Shown here piece after piece: positions 20,774 to 31,313 of a DNA stretch of 64,000 nucleotides. Origin of the DNA: Anopheles merus (taxonomy: Eukaryota; Arthropoda; Insecta; Diptera; Culicidae); the NCBI RefSeq assembly GCF_017562075.2, contig NC_054082.1:59874906-59938905 (forward strand). Reading direction: 5' to 3'. Below the pieces are notes generated by a model. The model was not told where the DNA came from and ran no database searches. It worked only from the letters and a program-made list of their open reading frames with translations. A program made the position numbers and the translations under genes. Positions within the stretch are counted from its first letter, which is position 1; each line of letters starts with the position of its first letter.

Positions 20774-21145
20774 TGTTACTTCTGTAACAATTTCTTTCCG
20801 GGTGTTTGAAATAAGAAAATGATCTTTAACGTTTGATGCAAATTCTATATTTTTAACTTGTCCGGTCACACTCGCTTTTGCTACTGGTAATAGTTTCGCG
20901 CCGTTTCCTGTCTATGCCCTTATGCTCGACCTTTATGGGGTGTATGACCGGAGGCTGGATCTTGTTTTTTCATCTCTTTCGCAATGTATATGTTTGCCTC
21001 TTTCAGTTGATAACAACCTTTACGCCACCTAGCGGCACCTTTTGTAACTTGGTTTATCTACATATCTCGGTCGCTAAGTGACAGCAGATGTGTTGTTTAC
21101 ATTTTTCACGCAGTCAACACAGTCAACACAAAAAACGTGCTAACA
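20774..21145 (-). repeat. 5' LTR of the BEL element
   Basis: 372 bp, TGTTAGCACG...GTTACAGAAGTAACA on the minus strand. It ends with a near-palindrome at the border and carries GTCAACACAGTCAACACA near its outer end. Nearly identical to the split LTR on the left. Confidence 0.9.
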
Positions 21146-21309
21146 ATTGGTATAGAGACAAAGTGAATTGTATTGCAGGGTACATTGATGAAAATGAATT
21201 ATTGGTTCCAACCAGTGCTGCAAAATGTCATGAGTATCACGAGATTTTCACCAACGAAAACAATGAGCATATCCGTGGTAGCTTGATGCTTATTGTTGAT
21301 AGTCAATAA
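21146..21309 (+). pseudogene. Continuation of the SAP-gag LTR element
   Basis: After the BEL element the interrupted retroelement resumes with the duplicated ATTGG. A short frame reads WYRDKVNCIAGYIDENELLV and continues across the start of the inverted-repeat arm at 21213 to NEHIRGSLMLIVDSQ. I cannot match this to a named domain. It should lie between protease and RT if the element is collinear. Confidence 0.4.
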
Positions 21310-21438
21310 AAGTGCGTCATGGCATGCTGAACACGACATGTGAATTCTTGAGTCCAACGCGATACTCTGACTGACAAGCTTAGCATAATGCCCGCATAAG
21401 CATAATAATGACTATTGCTGGCTGTAGACAATGCTACC

Positions 21439-21790
21439 AAATATCACTGTTTCAGTCACCAACGCTCATGACTGAAACGAAGCTCAAGTCGACTCACGTA
21501 CACAAGTGCGATGATCAGACGCAAGATGAACATAGTCGTTGTGACGTGTGACCAGATTGGTGACATTGGAGCAACCACCTCTTGGTCGGTCCATTGACGT
21601 GACTTTGTTTGTCGGTGATCAATTTCGAAATGTCACTGGTGCTATCACCAGCACTCGTGATTGAAATGAAATTCATTTCGGTTCACGTACACATGTGCGA
21701 TGATCAGAGGTAACACGCATATGGTCGTTGTGACGTCTGATCTGGTTGGTGATATTTTGGTAACCAACTCCTGGTCAATCAGTTTGTGGT
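21439..21790. repeat. Diverged tandem duplication, about 189-bp period
   Basis: Both units share TCACTG near the start, then ATGTGCGATGATCAGA (AAGTGCGATGATCAGA in the first), GTCGTTGTGACGT and TTGGTGA. The same pair appears reversed in the right arm (about 25310-25660). No coding frame. Confidence 0.7.
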
Positions 21791-22687
21791 GATTTTTTGA
21801 TATTTTATTATCGCGATAGACTTAGAACATACGTGGCGCGGGCGAGTGGTGTTTTATTAACCATGTGCATATGATTAGAAGCAGTAATCGGTTCTGCTAG
21901 CTGGTTAAATGATCCCGCATCCTACATATATTGCCAGACTCAGTTTGCTGATCCAAACGTTTATGTATGAACTCTGGTAAGCAGTGCACATGCAAGGATT
22001 ACCGCTTCATAATGTATTTATTAATTACTCTAGAAAAACACTTTATACCCACAAACAACCGGCACCGGAATTTGAGGCGATTTGGAAGAAGGGAAGGAAG
22101 ATTCAGTACGACTTTTAGCGGACATTACCTAAGTTTCTTGTCCGGATGACCAATTTTACGCTGTTCGATGGTAAGGGGAATCCTATGTTAATGGTGATCT
22201 CCAGAGGCGGATACACGGGCTGTTGTTGGTGGCAGTGGATAGACGCTAGGTGTCAGCATGCCATGCCCGTTAGAAAATCCGTACCCGTGCGCGGTGTCAA
22301 TTGCGCCAAAGGTGGATTATGAAAGGTGCTGGAATTTGGTGGCTTTGTCTAGAGTTAGTGCTTTCGGATATGAAAATAATAAAACCAGGATATAAAACAA
22401 AAACTATCTACCTTTTCATCCATCTACAAAACATCTTTTTATATTTGCACTATGGAGAAACTAACAAATTACACGCCTCGTATGCTAAGAATATCACCGA
22501 TTCGATTAAAATTATTACACTAACAACACAGTGAATGAGGAGGTGCCGCTGAAGTGAGTTCACATCCGAGGAGCTCTGCTTGATCGTTTTCCAGCCGAAA
22601 TCGAACGCCGACGCAAGTACTGGATAACTGCCTACTTTATCTTTTTGAGTCGACCGGATTCTTAGGCCGGTTCCTTGGCCAGACACT

Positions 22688-22821
22688 TTACTTCGTTTTG
22701 CCAAAATTCTCGATCGGACCGACCATGTAAAAGGCAATCTCTGTCAGTTGGTCGAGTTTGCCGTTCATGAGCATGGTGTAAACCTTGATAATGTTCTCTT
22801 TGTTCACCAGCTTGCTGGCAT
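22688..22821 (-). pseudogene. ATP synthase beta C-terminal fragment, left copy
   Basis: The minus strand reads KLVNKENIIKVYTMLMNGKL then AFYMVGPIENFGKTK and a stop, identical in sense to the right copy. It lacks the upstream QVTEVFTGNAG part because the arm ends there. See the right copy for the reasoning. Confidence 0.65.
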
Positions 22822-22827
22822 AGCATA

Positions 22828-23085
22828 GAATATTTTTTTACTCGTATAACCTTTGTGTACATCAGTGTGCTGAAAACAGCTAATTATTTTTTTCGTGTTT
22901 TTACCAAAAAAGATTATTTAAACAGTTGAAACTACGTTCTTAACACTTGTAAATATTTAAATTAAACAAATATGCATTCACTTAATTTATTAAATTGTCA
23001 TTTTTTTGGTAAAAACGCGAAAAGGATAATTGGGTGTTTCTAATACACTGATGTACACAAAGGTTATACGTGTAAAAAAATATTC
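22828..23085. mobile_element. Palindromic MITE-like element at the arm junction
   Basis: Two inverted copies of about 85 bp (22828-22912 and 22999-23085) start GAATATTTTTTTAC and share ATAACCTTTGTGTACATCAG and GTTTTTACCAAAAAA. The centre is about 86 bp of AT-rich DNA. The element starts 6 bp from the inner end of the left arm. I cannot see a target duplication. The family is unknown to me. Confidence 0.65.
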
Positions 23086-24200
23086 GACCGCATGTCCTCG
23101 GCGCGGAAGAGTGTGTTCGAGAAATGTGCCGCAGATTCGCAGATTACATCCGATGAATTCAGGTATCATCAACGTTTTTAAGCATTATACCGTATTCTTG
23201 GCATTGGCTAAAACAGATTCGGGAAGGGGTCCCGCGGTCTTGAGATAAAGTGTGAAACCCTGTAATATTTACATTTCAAGAGGCATAGCAAGCGGAAAAT
23301 GATTTGGTTTGTTATTCGAATTAAATAAATAAAATAAATAATAAATCGATAAAATTGCAAACGGTTCGTGTTTCATACCATTTAACATATCAGCATGTCG
23401 AAGCACACGTAGAATGGGATCGAAGTAACGGCTTCATATTTTGGAACCATGCACCAGCGTTGGATGCTGGTGTCATACTTAGCACTCATACTTAATTCAT
23501 GGTAAGTTTTGCTTCTTTCTTTCACTCGATTGATTGATAAACATTATTATTTGCTATTTTAGGAACGGTTTATAATGTAATAAGCTTGAGCGAAGTTTTT
23601 CCAGCTTAGTTCGATTGCGTCTCAACAGCTTCTACCGTGTGATGTAGCTGTTTCTCCGAGTGTTGCCGGTTTCATAGGATACCCGCTCGCTGTCGGATAC
23701 TAACCAACGCTGGATGTATACAGGAGTGCATTGCCACGATTACGACGGTGCAGGCCATTTGACGTGCCGGCTGATTCTCTGACCGATCCAGTTTTGACTA
23801 CCACATTTGCTCGCTTTGATGTCACCATGCTGTTGCATGCTATCATCGAAATAAGCATCTACTTGGCTGTGAATCCACTGGATTCGATATCGCGTATAAT
23901 GGACCCAAAACATTACCGACACTGAGCATTATAACATTTACTGTAGAACTACAGGACGCTCCAGGAAATAATTCCCATCCTGGCAATGAATGAGCTGTTC
24001 GTAGTGTTGCACATATTGCATTGTGCTAGCACTTTTCGCTCAGTTTGGTCTACGAGAACGGTGCGCTTTTTGTGCTCTTAACGTGCTATGCGCTTTGAGT
24101 TTTTGAGCCCTGTCCGCTCTTTGAGCACTTGGGGTTTGGTCTCCATTTTTTCCACGTCCACGTAAAACTTTCGCGTACTTTAAGCGCTGTGTTGTAATGC
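23086..24200. other. Centre of the inverted repeat, no recognised gene
   Basis: This stretch holds short frames only. 23093-23162 reads as a short Met-initiated frame (MSSARKSVFEKCAADSQ) followed by GT, and 23510-23563 could be a small intron-like GTAAG...TTTTAG segment, but nothing supports a gene. No repeats shared with the rest of the window were noticed. Confidence 0.35.
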
Positions 24201-24219
24201 GCGCATAATATGATGTGCT

Positions 24220-24470
24220 GTGCGCATGATGCGCCGTTTCCAGCGTTTCGAAATGCAGGCGTTTCAGGTCACAGAAGTGTTCACGGGCAATGCCGGCAAG
24301 CTGGTGAACAAAGAGAACATTATCAAGGTTTACACCATGCTCATGAACGGCAAACTCGACCAACTGACAGAGATTGCCTTTTACATGGTCGGTCCGATCG
24401 AGAATTTTGGCAAAACGAAGTAAAGTGTCTGGCCAAGGAACCGGCCTAAGAATCCGGTCGACTCAAAAAG
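24220..24470 (+). pseudogene. ATP synthase subunit beta pseudogene fragment (C-terminal)
   Basis: The frame reads RFQRFEMQAFQVTEVFTGNAG, KLVNKENIIKVYTML and AFYMVGPIEN. The blocks QV-x-EVFTG-x-x-GKLV and AFYMVGPIE are hallmarks of the C-terminal domain of the F1 ATP synthase beta subunit, the catalytic subunit of the mitochondrial enzyme. Between them the sequence has diverged strongly. A stop follows NFGKTK; in the next frame KCLAKEPA-stop resembles the normal end, so a frameshift is likely. The N-terminal catalytic domain with the Walker motifs is absent. It is a gene fragment, partly copied into the opposite arm. Confidence 0.7.
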
Positions 24471-25898
24471 ATAAAGTAGGCAGTTTTCCAGTACTTGCGT
24501 CGGCGTTCGATTTCGGCTGGAAAACGATCAAGCAGAGCTCCTCGGATGTGAACTCACTTCAGCGGCACCTCCTCATTCACTGTGTTGTTAGTGTAATAAT
24601 TTTAATCGAATCGGTGATATTCTTAGCATACGAGGCGTGTAATTTGTTAGTTTCTCCATAGTGCAAATATAAAAAGATGTTTTGTAGATGGATGAAAAGG
24701 TAGATAGTTTTTGTTTTATATCCTGGTTTTATTATTTTCATATCCGAAAGCACTAACTCTAGACAAAGCCACCAAATTGCAGCACCTTTCATAATCCACC
24801 TTTGACGCAATTGACACCGCGCACGGGTACGGATTTTATAACGGGCACGGCATGCTGACACCTAGCGTCTATCCACTGCCACCAACAACAGCCCGTGTAT
24901 CCGCCTCTGGAGATCACCATTAACATAGGATTCCCCTTACCATCGAACAGCGTAAAATTGGTCATCCGGACAAGAAACTTAGGTAATGTCCGCTAAAAAT
25001 CGTACTGACTCTTCCTTCCCTTCTTCCAAATCGCCTCAAATTCCGGTGCCGGTTGTTTGTGGGTATAAAGTGTTTTTCTAGAGTAATTAATAAATACATT
25101 ATGAAGCGGTAATCCTTGCATGTGCACTGCTTACCAGAGTTCATACATAAACGTTTGGATCAGCAAACTGAGTCTGGCAATATATGTAGGATGCGGGATC
25201 ATTTAACCAGCTAGCAGAACCGATTACTGCTTCTAATCATATGCACATGGTTAATAAAACACCACTCGCCCGCGCCACGTATGTTCTAAGTCTATCGCGA
25301 TAATAAAATATCAAAAAATCACCACAAACTGATTGACCAGGAGTTGGTTACCAAAATATCACCAACCAGATCAGACGTCACAACGACCATGTGCGTGTTA
25401 CCTCTGATCATCGCACATGTGTACTTGAACCGAAATGAATTTCATTTCAATCACGAGTGCTGGTGATAGCACCAGTGACATTTCGAAATTGATCACCGAC
25501 AAACAAAGTCATGTCAATGGACCGACCAAGAGGTGGTTGCTCCAATGTCACCAATCTGGTCACACGTCACAACGACTATGTTCATCTTGCGTCTGATCAT
25601 CGCACTTGTGTACGTGAGTCGACTTGAGCTTCGTTTCAGTCATGAGCGTTGGTGACTGAAACAGTGATATTTGGTAGCACTGTCTACAGCCAGCAATAGT
25701 CATTATTATGCTTATGCGGGCATTATGCTAAGCTTGTCAGTCAGAGTATCGCGTTGGACTCAAGAATTCACATGTCATGTTCAGCATGTCATGACGCACT
25801 TTTATTGACTATCAACAATGAGCATCAAGCTACCACGGATATGTTCATTGTTTTCGTTGGTGAAAATCTCGTGATACTCATGACATTTTGCAGCACTG
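24289..25898. repeat. Right arm of the 4.7-kb inverted repeat
   Basis: Reverse complement of 21213-22821. Its inner end is continuous with the longer version of the ATP synthase beta fragment, which suggests that this arm is the original and the left arm the copy. Its outer end joins a gag fragment (minus strand) instead of the SAP-gag element seen on the left. Confidence 0.85.
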
Positions 25899-26590
25899 CG
25901 CAGGATACTTCTTGCTAAAATTTTCCTCTGCTTCTTGTTCAATTTCGACCGTACGCACACGGTCCAATAACTCTTTTAAAGAGTTTCCTTTACGGGCAGC
26001 TTTTCGGGCTATTTCGCGGACTTTACGGTTTCGGGCATGGTTCTGTAAAACATTTGCTACAGTCTCGACAGGTTGTCATGAACATAATCGCATAGTTTGG
26101 CAATAGTTGGCACACGACGCACATATTTTAGGTCAGATTCGCCCTTATTCTGCGGCAACGATCGAAGTTTCTGCTGCTGGTATAGCAAATAATCCCTTGA
26201 ACCAAAATACTCCTCAAGGCGATAAATTGCATTGGAATATGGCTGGGTAAGTGCATCAGGCACGCCTTTATTAGATGTGTTGTCCAAGATGTCAAGCAAT
26301 TTTGAGCCCGTTTTCATTTTAAATATGTTTGCCTTCGTCGACTCTTCCTTTATTCCTGCTTATGCCATACTATTGATTCGTGGATCTCACGCCATCTTTT
26401 GAAGGAAATTTTGTCAATTTCCTACTCTCCGTCTAAGGCTTTACATTCCCCAAATTGTAGCGAAGTAAATGAAAGCGAGGGAAATGCTGAAGCTTCCTCT
26501 ATTCCTGGTTTGGACGAACACACGCTATGCTCGTCGTCATCCTCCACCAACCAACCGGAATCCCGCAAGTTTCTTGGCATAATTGCAACT
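25890..26590 (-). pseudogene. Retroelement gag fragment, unclassified
   Basis: Minus-strand pieces in shifting frames: MPRNLRDSGWLVEDDDEHSV, DKISFKRWREIHESI, PYSNAIYRLEEYFGSRDYLL, KGESDLKYVRRVPTIAKLC, then VLQNHARNRKVREIARKAAR and KGNSLKELLDRVRTVE. The YFGSRDYL and VREIARKAARKG blocks look like a capsid-domain gag of an LTR element, with a degenerate acidic N-terminus. At least two stops and a frameshift are present. I could not place the lineage. It ends at the inverted-repeat arm. Confidence 0.55.
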
Positions 26591-26939
26591 TTTTAAATGT
26601 TATCTCCGTAGTTTAATTGACAAGCCGTAATTAAACAATATGCAAGTAGATTAACAACGCGACTTTAGTGTAATCAAAAACCTTTGTTCAGTTAACACGT
26701 TGATTCACGTTTTCGCCATTTTACCGCGTCGCTTGACATTACTCACACCATCAAGTGTGATCTCCGTTCAGAAACGGTGGAAACCGCTAATATGAACCGA
26801 TTTACTGATGATAAACTTAACCCTTACCACCGTGTGTAACATGAACGTGGGCTAACCCTACACATTGTATCGATCATCATTATTTGATTATTATTAGAAT
26901 TATTATTTTAATTATAAACTTAAGTATTATAAGTATATA
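26591..26939. other. Non-coding flank of the 17.6/297-like element
   Basis: AT-rich sequence with no recognised gene. The TATATATA at its right end is the insertion target of the next element. Confidence 0.4.
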
Positions 26940-26943
26940 TATA

Positions 26944-27111
26944 ATTACGTTATGCACGTCAAGCCTGACGTCTAAACGTGTCACAACGATACGGGATCAA
27001 CAGACGTCAGCATCTAAGGCGATTAACAAGACGTTAGAAGGCAACTCTAGAAAGGTCCTCTTTTGATATCTGGGGCTCGATAAATAAAGTCCTTAAATTT
27101 CAACTTGTAAT
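26944..27111 (+). repeat. 5' LTR, 168 bp
   Basis: Starts ATTAC and ends GTAAT, an inverted pair. It contains a GATAAATAAAG polyadenylation-like signal near 27079. The primer site follows immediately. Confidence 0.85.
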
Positions 27112-27372
27112 TGGCGCAGCCGTTCGGAACAGTCCAGCGAAGTGGTTACATGGTTTGGTGATAAAAGTCACAAAAAGTTAATAAAAGTCACGAAAGGAAC
27201 CCGCCTCCGGCATCCACGGCATTTAGGTATTTCCGTCGTGTGAGTTGTGGTTCCCCCTGCCTCGCCTGTTTCAGTACAACGCGTATCCTGGCATACGCTT
27301 CCCTGCACGACGTACGTAAGTAACCTCACTTACTGCAAACCATATTTCAATAATAAAAAATAAGAGAAACAA

Positions 27373-28526
27373 GTGAAATTGACCTTATTGTGCGTGTGTG
27401 CGTGGTCCATGTGGCAAGCTAGAGCTACCAATTCGGATTCAGATACAGATGTAAATTCATTATCATCGGAGTCAAACCACGAGCTTTCACACATTGAAAC
27501 AGATTTGACGAAAGAATTGTCATTAACCTCCTTGACGCTGCAAGACAATACAATGGAAGAGATTGTTCAGCAGCTGGTTTCAATGCAAACTACTTTGCAA
27601 AATCTTTCTGATCGTCAAAATGCGATTGAAAAAGTGCTAAGCCAAAACCACGTGGAAGACACAAAAGGCCCATTGTCTTCTGTTGACACGTCACACACCA
27701 ATCGAGCAAATGATTTTTTTTTCATTCCCGACCCAATCAAAGAGCTACCATCCTACGATGGTAATAAGAAACAACGTTTAGGATGGATATCGAAAGTTGA
27801 AACCACTTTGAACATTTTTCGACCAATAGTAACCGGCGAAATATTTAATCTCTATGAAGTGTCCGTTAGCAGCAAATTAATAGGAAAGGCCAACGACGTT
27901 TTGTGCCAAGAAGGTAACCCTCATAAATTTGAAGCAATAAAGGAAATTTTGTTGAGTGCTTTCGGTGATAGGCAGGAAAGTCAACGTATAAATGCCAATT
28001 GTGGCAGTTGAAACTAACTACAACGATGTCAATCCACAAATATTTCAATATTCACAAAGAAATAGTGTATAAAATAAAAAATATTGCAAAGCAAAACCCA
28101 TTTTACCAAAATAATTGGGAAACTATAAATTGCTTCATCATGGAAGATGCTTTGGCCGCTTTCATAGCAGGGCTTAGCCAAGATTATTACGGCCACGTAC
28201 AAGCCGCAAGCCTAAAAGACGTTGAGGATGTCTACAGATTTGTGTGCAAACTGCAAACAAAAAAAGACTACACTACAAATCGTGATACAAGCCAAAAACC
28301 AAACAGCTACACAAAAAGATTCGATCAGCGACACAACGAACACTCATACACAGGTAGCCAAACGAGGAATAGTAAATACCACCAAGCAGAAACGTCCGAA
28401 CCCATGGGTGCTTCCACTACTAGAAGCAAATTAACACTTAATAACTCAATCAATAATCAAGAAGTGCTCGATACCGAAAATAGCGAAAATTTTTGTTTCA
28501 CTTCGGAGCCGAAGTTTCCGGATTAG
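27373..28526 (+). pseudogene. Gag of the 17.6/297-like element
   Basis: Two overlapping frames joined by a frameshift near 28005. The first has an acidic N-terminus and a coiled-coil-like EEIVQQLVSMQTTLQNLSDR, then the capsid start IKELPSYDGNKKQRLGWISK. The second continues LAAFIAGLSQDYYGHVQAAS and VEDVYRFVCKLQTKKDY and ends in a basic, Asn/Thr-rich tail without zinc knuckles. Lack of CCHC knuckles is usual for errantivirus-type gag. It would form the particle shell. Confidence 0.7.
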
Positions 28527-28529
28527 AAA

Positions 28530-28860
28530 AAAATAAACACAATTTTCTACCCTTTTTGAGAATTAAGGATAATTGTCGAAACAATATTCTAAATATACTA
28601 ATAGATTCAGGGGCTAATAAAAACCTTTTGCGACCTTGAATATTGCAACAAATCCAGCAATGCGATAATACTTGTATAAAAAACATGTATGGCAATATAA
28701 GAGTGATGTCGAAAGGCAAATCAAAACTGTTAGGTCCACACTTGCCACAAATTGAACTTTATGAAGCCAATTTTCATAAATTTTTCGATGGCCTTATTGG
28801 CACTGAAACATCCAGAAACCAACAGAGTTTAACATCTTAAATGCATCAAAAATCGAAACT
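28530..28860 (+). pseudogene. Protease region remnant
   Basis: The plus strand reads LLIDSGANKNLL around 28597-28630 (the D-S-G protease active site), then GPHLPQIELYEANFHKFFDG then LIGTETSRN in a shifted frame. This is the retropepsin N-terminal part leading to the pol linker. Broken by frameshifts. Confidence 0.6.
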
Positions 28861-28896
28861 ATTTCATCTATTAAAGATCTACTTAGAATTGATCAT

Positions 28897-29640
28897 TTGA
28901 GCATACAAGAAACAGAAATGCTAATAAGCACTATAATGAAATATGCAAGAATAATTCCTAGGGACAGCGAAAAGCTATCCGCTGCAACAGAAGTGAAACA
29001 TAAAATAAACACGAAATGTGACAGGCCTATATACACAAAAACATACAGATACCCGATTGCGCACAAAAAAATAGTAAAAGATCAAATCGAAGAAATGTTG
29101 CAACATGGTATAGTTATTCATTCAAAATCCCCATGGAATGCCCCCATGTGGGTAGTCCCAAAAAAGAAAGACGCATCTGGAAAAGAAAGTTTTCGAATAG
29201 TTATCGACTACAGGAAACTTAACGAAGTCACTGTCGAAGATAGGTACCCTATCCCGCAAATCGAGGATATTTTAGAAAATTTGGATAGAGCCGAATACTT
29301 TTCCACATTGGACTTGAAGAGCGATTTCCACCAAATTGAGATGGATTCCGAATCCAGGGAAAAACTGCATTCAGTACCGAGTCCGGACATTAACGAGGTA
29401 CTTGAACGATTAGAAAAGGCAAATTTAAAAGTTCAAATTAATAAATGCGAGTTTCTAAAACGCGAATGTGAGTTCCTTGGTCACATCGTAACGAAAGATG
29501 GCATTAAACCAAATCCTGACAAAATAAAGGAAATATTAAATTGGACTTTGTCGATCAACGAAAAACAAATAAAACAATACTTAGGATTATTAGGGTACTA
29601 TAGAAAATTTATAAAAGATTTCGCAATATAGAACAGGAAA
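28897..29640 (+). pseudogene. Reverse transcriptase lacking its catalytic core
   Basis: The frame has SPWNAPMWVVPKKKDASGKE, FRIVIDYRKLNEVTVEDRYP and STLDLKSDFHQIEMD (motif A). It then jumps from REKLHSVPS to DINEVLERLEKANLKV and CEFLGHIVTKDGIK. The stretch that should hold FGL..APATFQR and the YxDD active site is missing, so about 60 residues are deleted in frame. A second deletion after LGLLGYYRKFIKDFA removes RNase H; the next recognisable residues are VVADALSRK near 29645. No polymerase activity is possible. Confidence 0.8.
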
Positions 29641-29926
29641 AACTAATGTTGTTGCCGATGCTCTAAGCAGAAAAATAGAAGATAATAACAACGAGATCTG
29701 TTCAAATGAAGACTCAGTAGTAAATAATGCATCCGATACCAGCACAGTTTATTCAGCTGAAAGTTCGCAAGACTTTTTCGTACACTTCACAGAACGTCCC
29801 ATAAATTACTATAGAAACCAAATTATTTTCCGAGAAGCGCAAAACGAAGAAATTATTAGAGAAACCCCTTTTCACAATCATAGTAGAACTATTATTGCTA
29901 AAGAATCCTTTAGTACTGCCGAAATC

Positions 29927-31042
29927 TTGGCATTTCTAGAAGAGTATCACAACGGAAAACAGAGCGCAATCCATGCTAAAGAAACCCTATTTCAAACTAT
30001 ACAAAATGCATGTAGGACATGTTCGTTCGGTACACCCTCCCATTTCGTAATTACGCCCACTATAGTTGAAGACGTAACGATAGATGAAAAGCAATATACA
30101 CTCATCCAACAAGAACACGAACGTGCACATAGAGGAATACAAGAAATAGGAAACCAACTCAAAAGAGCATATTACTTCCCAAATATGAACACTAAAATAC
30201 GGAAATTTATAAACGCATGTAAAATTTGCACCAAACATAAATACGATAGGAAGCCTTACAACATCAAAATTTCTCCAAGACCTATTACACAAAAGCCGTT
30301 CGAACGCGTTCATATGGATATCTTCGGAATGGATAAGCATTATTTCTTATCACCTGTTTGTTCGTTCTCTAAACACCTTCAACTGGTGAAAATAGATTCT
30401 AGGAATACAATCGACATCCAACCAGGTCTCACTCATTACATCTCTACATTCGAAATCCCTAAAAAAATTGTGTGTGATCATGAATGTTCCTTTAGGAGCC
30501 TGCAACTACGAGGGTTTTTGGATAACTTAGGTATCGAACTTGAACTTGAATTTGCATCGAGTTCAGAATCAAATGGACAAGTGGAAAAGACTCACAGTAC
30601 AGTGATGGAAATATTTAATACCAACAAACACAAGTTCCCCCAGCTCACTACACAAGAAATCATGAAAATAACAGTATCACTTTACAATAACATTATCCAC
30701 TCCGCCACAAAATTTACACCTAACGAAATAATCTTCAACAAATCCGACAATACCAATCCGAGAACTATCCAAGAACAATCTAGTAAAATTTACGATAAAG
30801 TAATAGATAGCCTAAACAATAGCAAAATAAAAATGCAAAAGTATAATGATACAAAGGAAAGTCCCCCGAAAATCGAAATTGGCGAAGAAATTCTCGTAAA
30901 AAAAGGGATACGAAAAAAACTAGACTCTAGATTCCAAGAAACAAGTTGCATGCAGGAAAATGAACGAACTATAACGATAGGAAAGGGTGTGAAGAGAAAT
31001 AAAAATAAACTAAAGCGAGCTAAACAAACTATTTCCATTTAG
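29927..31042 (+). CDS. Integrase of the 17.6/297-like element
   Basis: A 371-residue open frame. The zinc-binding end is HERAHRGIQEIGNQL...INACKICTKHK (HHCC). The DDE core is RVHMDIFGMDK, KKIVCDHECSF and SSSESNGQVEKTHS (Glu). The basic C-terminal tail follows IEIGEEILVKKGIRKK. All three catalytic acids are present. The frame has several candidate starts and in life would be part of a pol polyprotein. It is the only intact enzyme of the element. Confidence 0.8.
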   Translation: MAFLEEYHNGKQSAIHAKETLFQTIQNACRTCSFGTPSHFVITPTIVEDVTIDEKQYTLIQQEHERAHRGIQEIGNQLKRAYYFPNMNTKIRKFINACKICTKHKYDRKPYNIKISPRPITQKPFERVHMDIFGMDKHYFLSPVCSFSKHLQLVKIDSRNTIDIQPGLTHYISTFEIPKKIVCDHECSFRSLQLRGFLDNLGIELELEFASSSESNGQVEKTHSTVMEIFNTNKHKFPQLTTQEIMKITVSLYNNIIHSATKFTPNEIIFNKSDNTNPRTIQEQSSKIYDKVIDSLNNSKIKMQKYNDTKESPPKIEIGEEILVKKGIRKKLDSRFQETSCMQENERTITIGKGVKRNKNKLKRAKQTISI

Positions 31043-31313
31043 CTCAAATCGCAAACTTAGGTAGAAAAGATAAAATTTAGTGAATTTCATACGAAGGGCG
31101 TTAATAGGGTAGATATTAAGGTTATAGGTTAAGTAGTAGGGTCTGCGGATATTACAATTAGATAGGTGCGGACTTTAATCGATTACCCAAAAGTAACCTA
31201 CTTCATAGCAGACGCGGCTCTCCTCATGTGAGATCTAAGTAACCTCTCTTTGAAGGAGGAAGTGAGGAAGTGAAGTGACGAACGAGGGCGTTCGTCTTTT
31301 TTGCCCCGGAGGA

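Larger units (their letters stand above)
16418..21145 (-). mobile_element. BEL/Pao element, internally deleted
   Basis: LTRs at 16418-16764 plus 17969-17993 (interrupted by an RTE insertion) and at 20774-21145 are nearly identical. The element is flanked by a 5-bp duplication ATTGG (16413-16417, 21146-21150). The internal part encodes gag, protease and only the last part of pol; RT, RNase H and the integrase core are missing. A purine-rich tract (GGGGTGGGGTA on the minus strand) precedes the 3' LTR. It must have been moved by enzymes supplied in trans, or lost its centre afterwards. Confidence 0.9.
21213..22821. repeat. Left arm of a 4.7-kb inverted repeat
   Basis: It is the reverse complement of 24289-25898 with only scattered differences. 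Its inner end falls inside an ATP synthase beta pseudogene fragment. It contains a diverged tandem pair (about 189-bp period, 21439-21627 and 21628-21790). No target duplication is seen at the outer ends; left and right flanks differ. Confidence 0.85.

Noticed and set aside
22301..22737. Frames of 77-95 codons duplicated in both inverted arms
   Set aside because: They recur only because the arms are identical; no domain and no codon bias that I can see.
23093..23180. Possible first exon beginning MSSARKSVFEK followed by GT
   Set aside because: Only about 23 codons, no second exon or homology recognised.
24040..24363. A 107-codon minus-strand frame
   Set aside because: It runs antisense to the ATP synthase beta fragment.
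31043..31313. env gene of the 17.6/297-like element
   Set aside because: Only 270 bp without an open frame.
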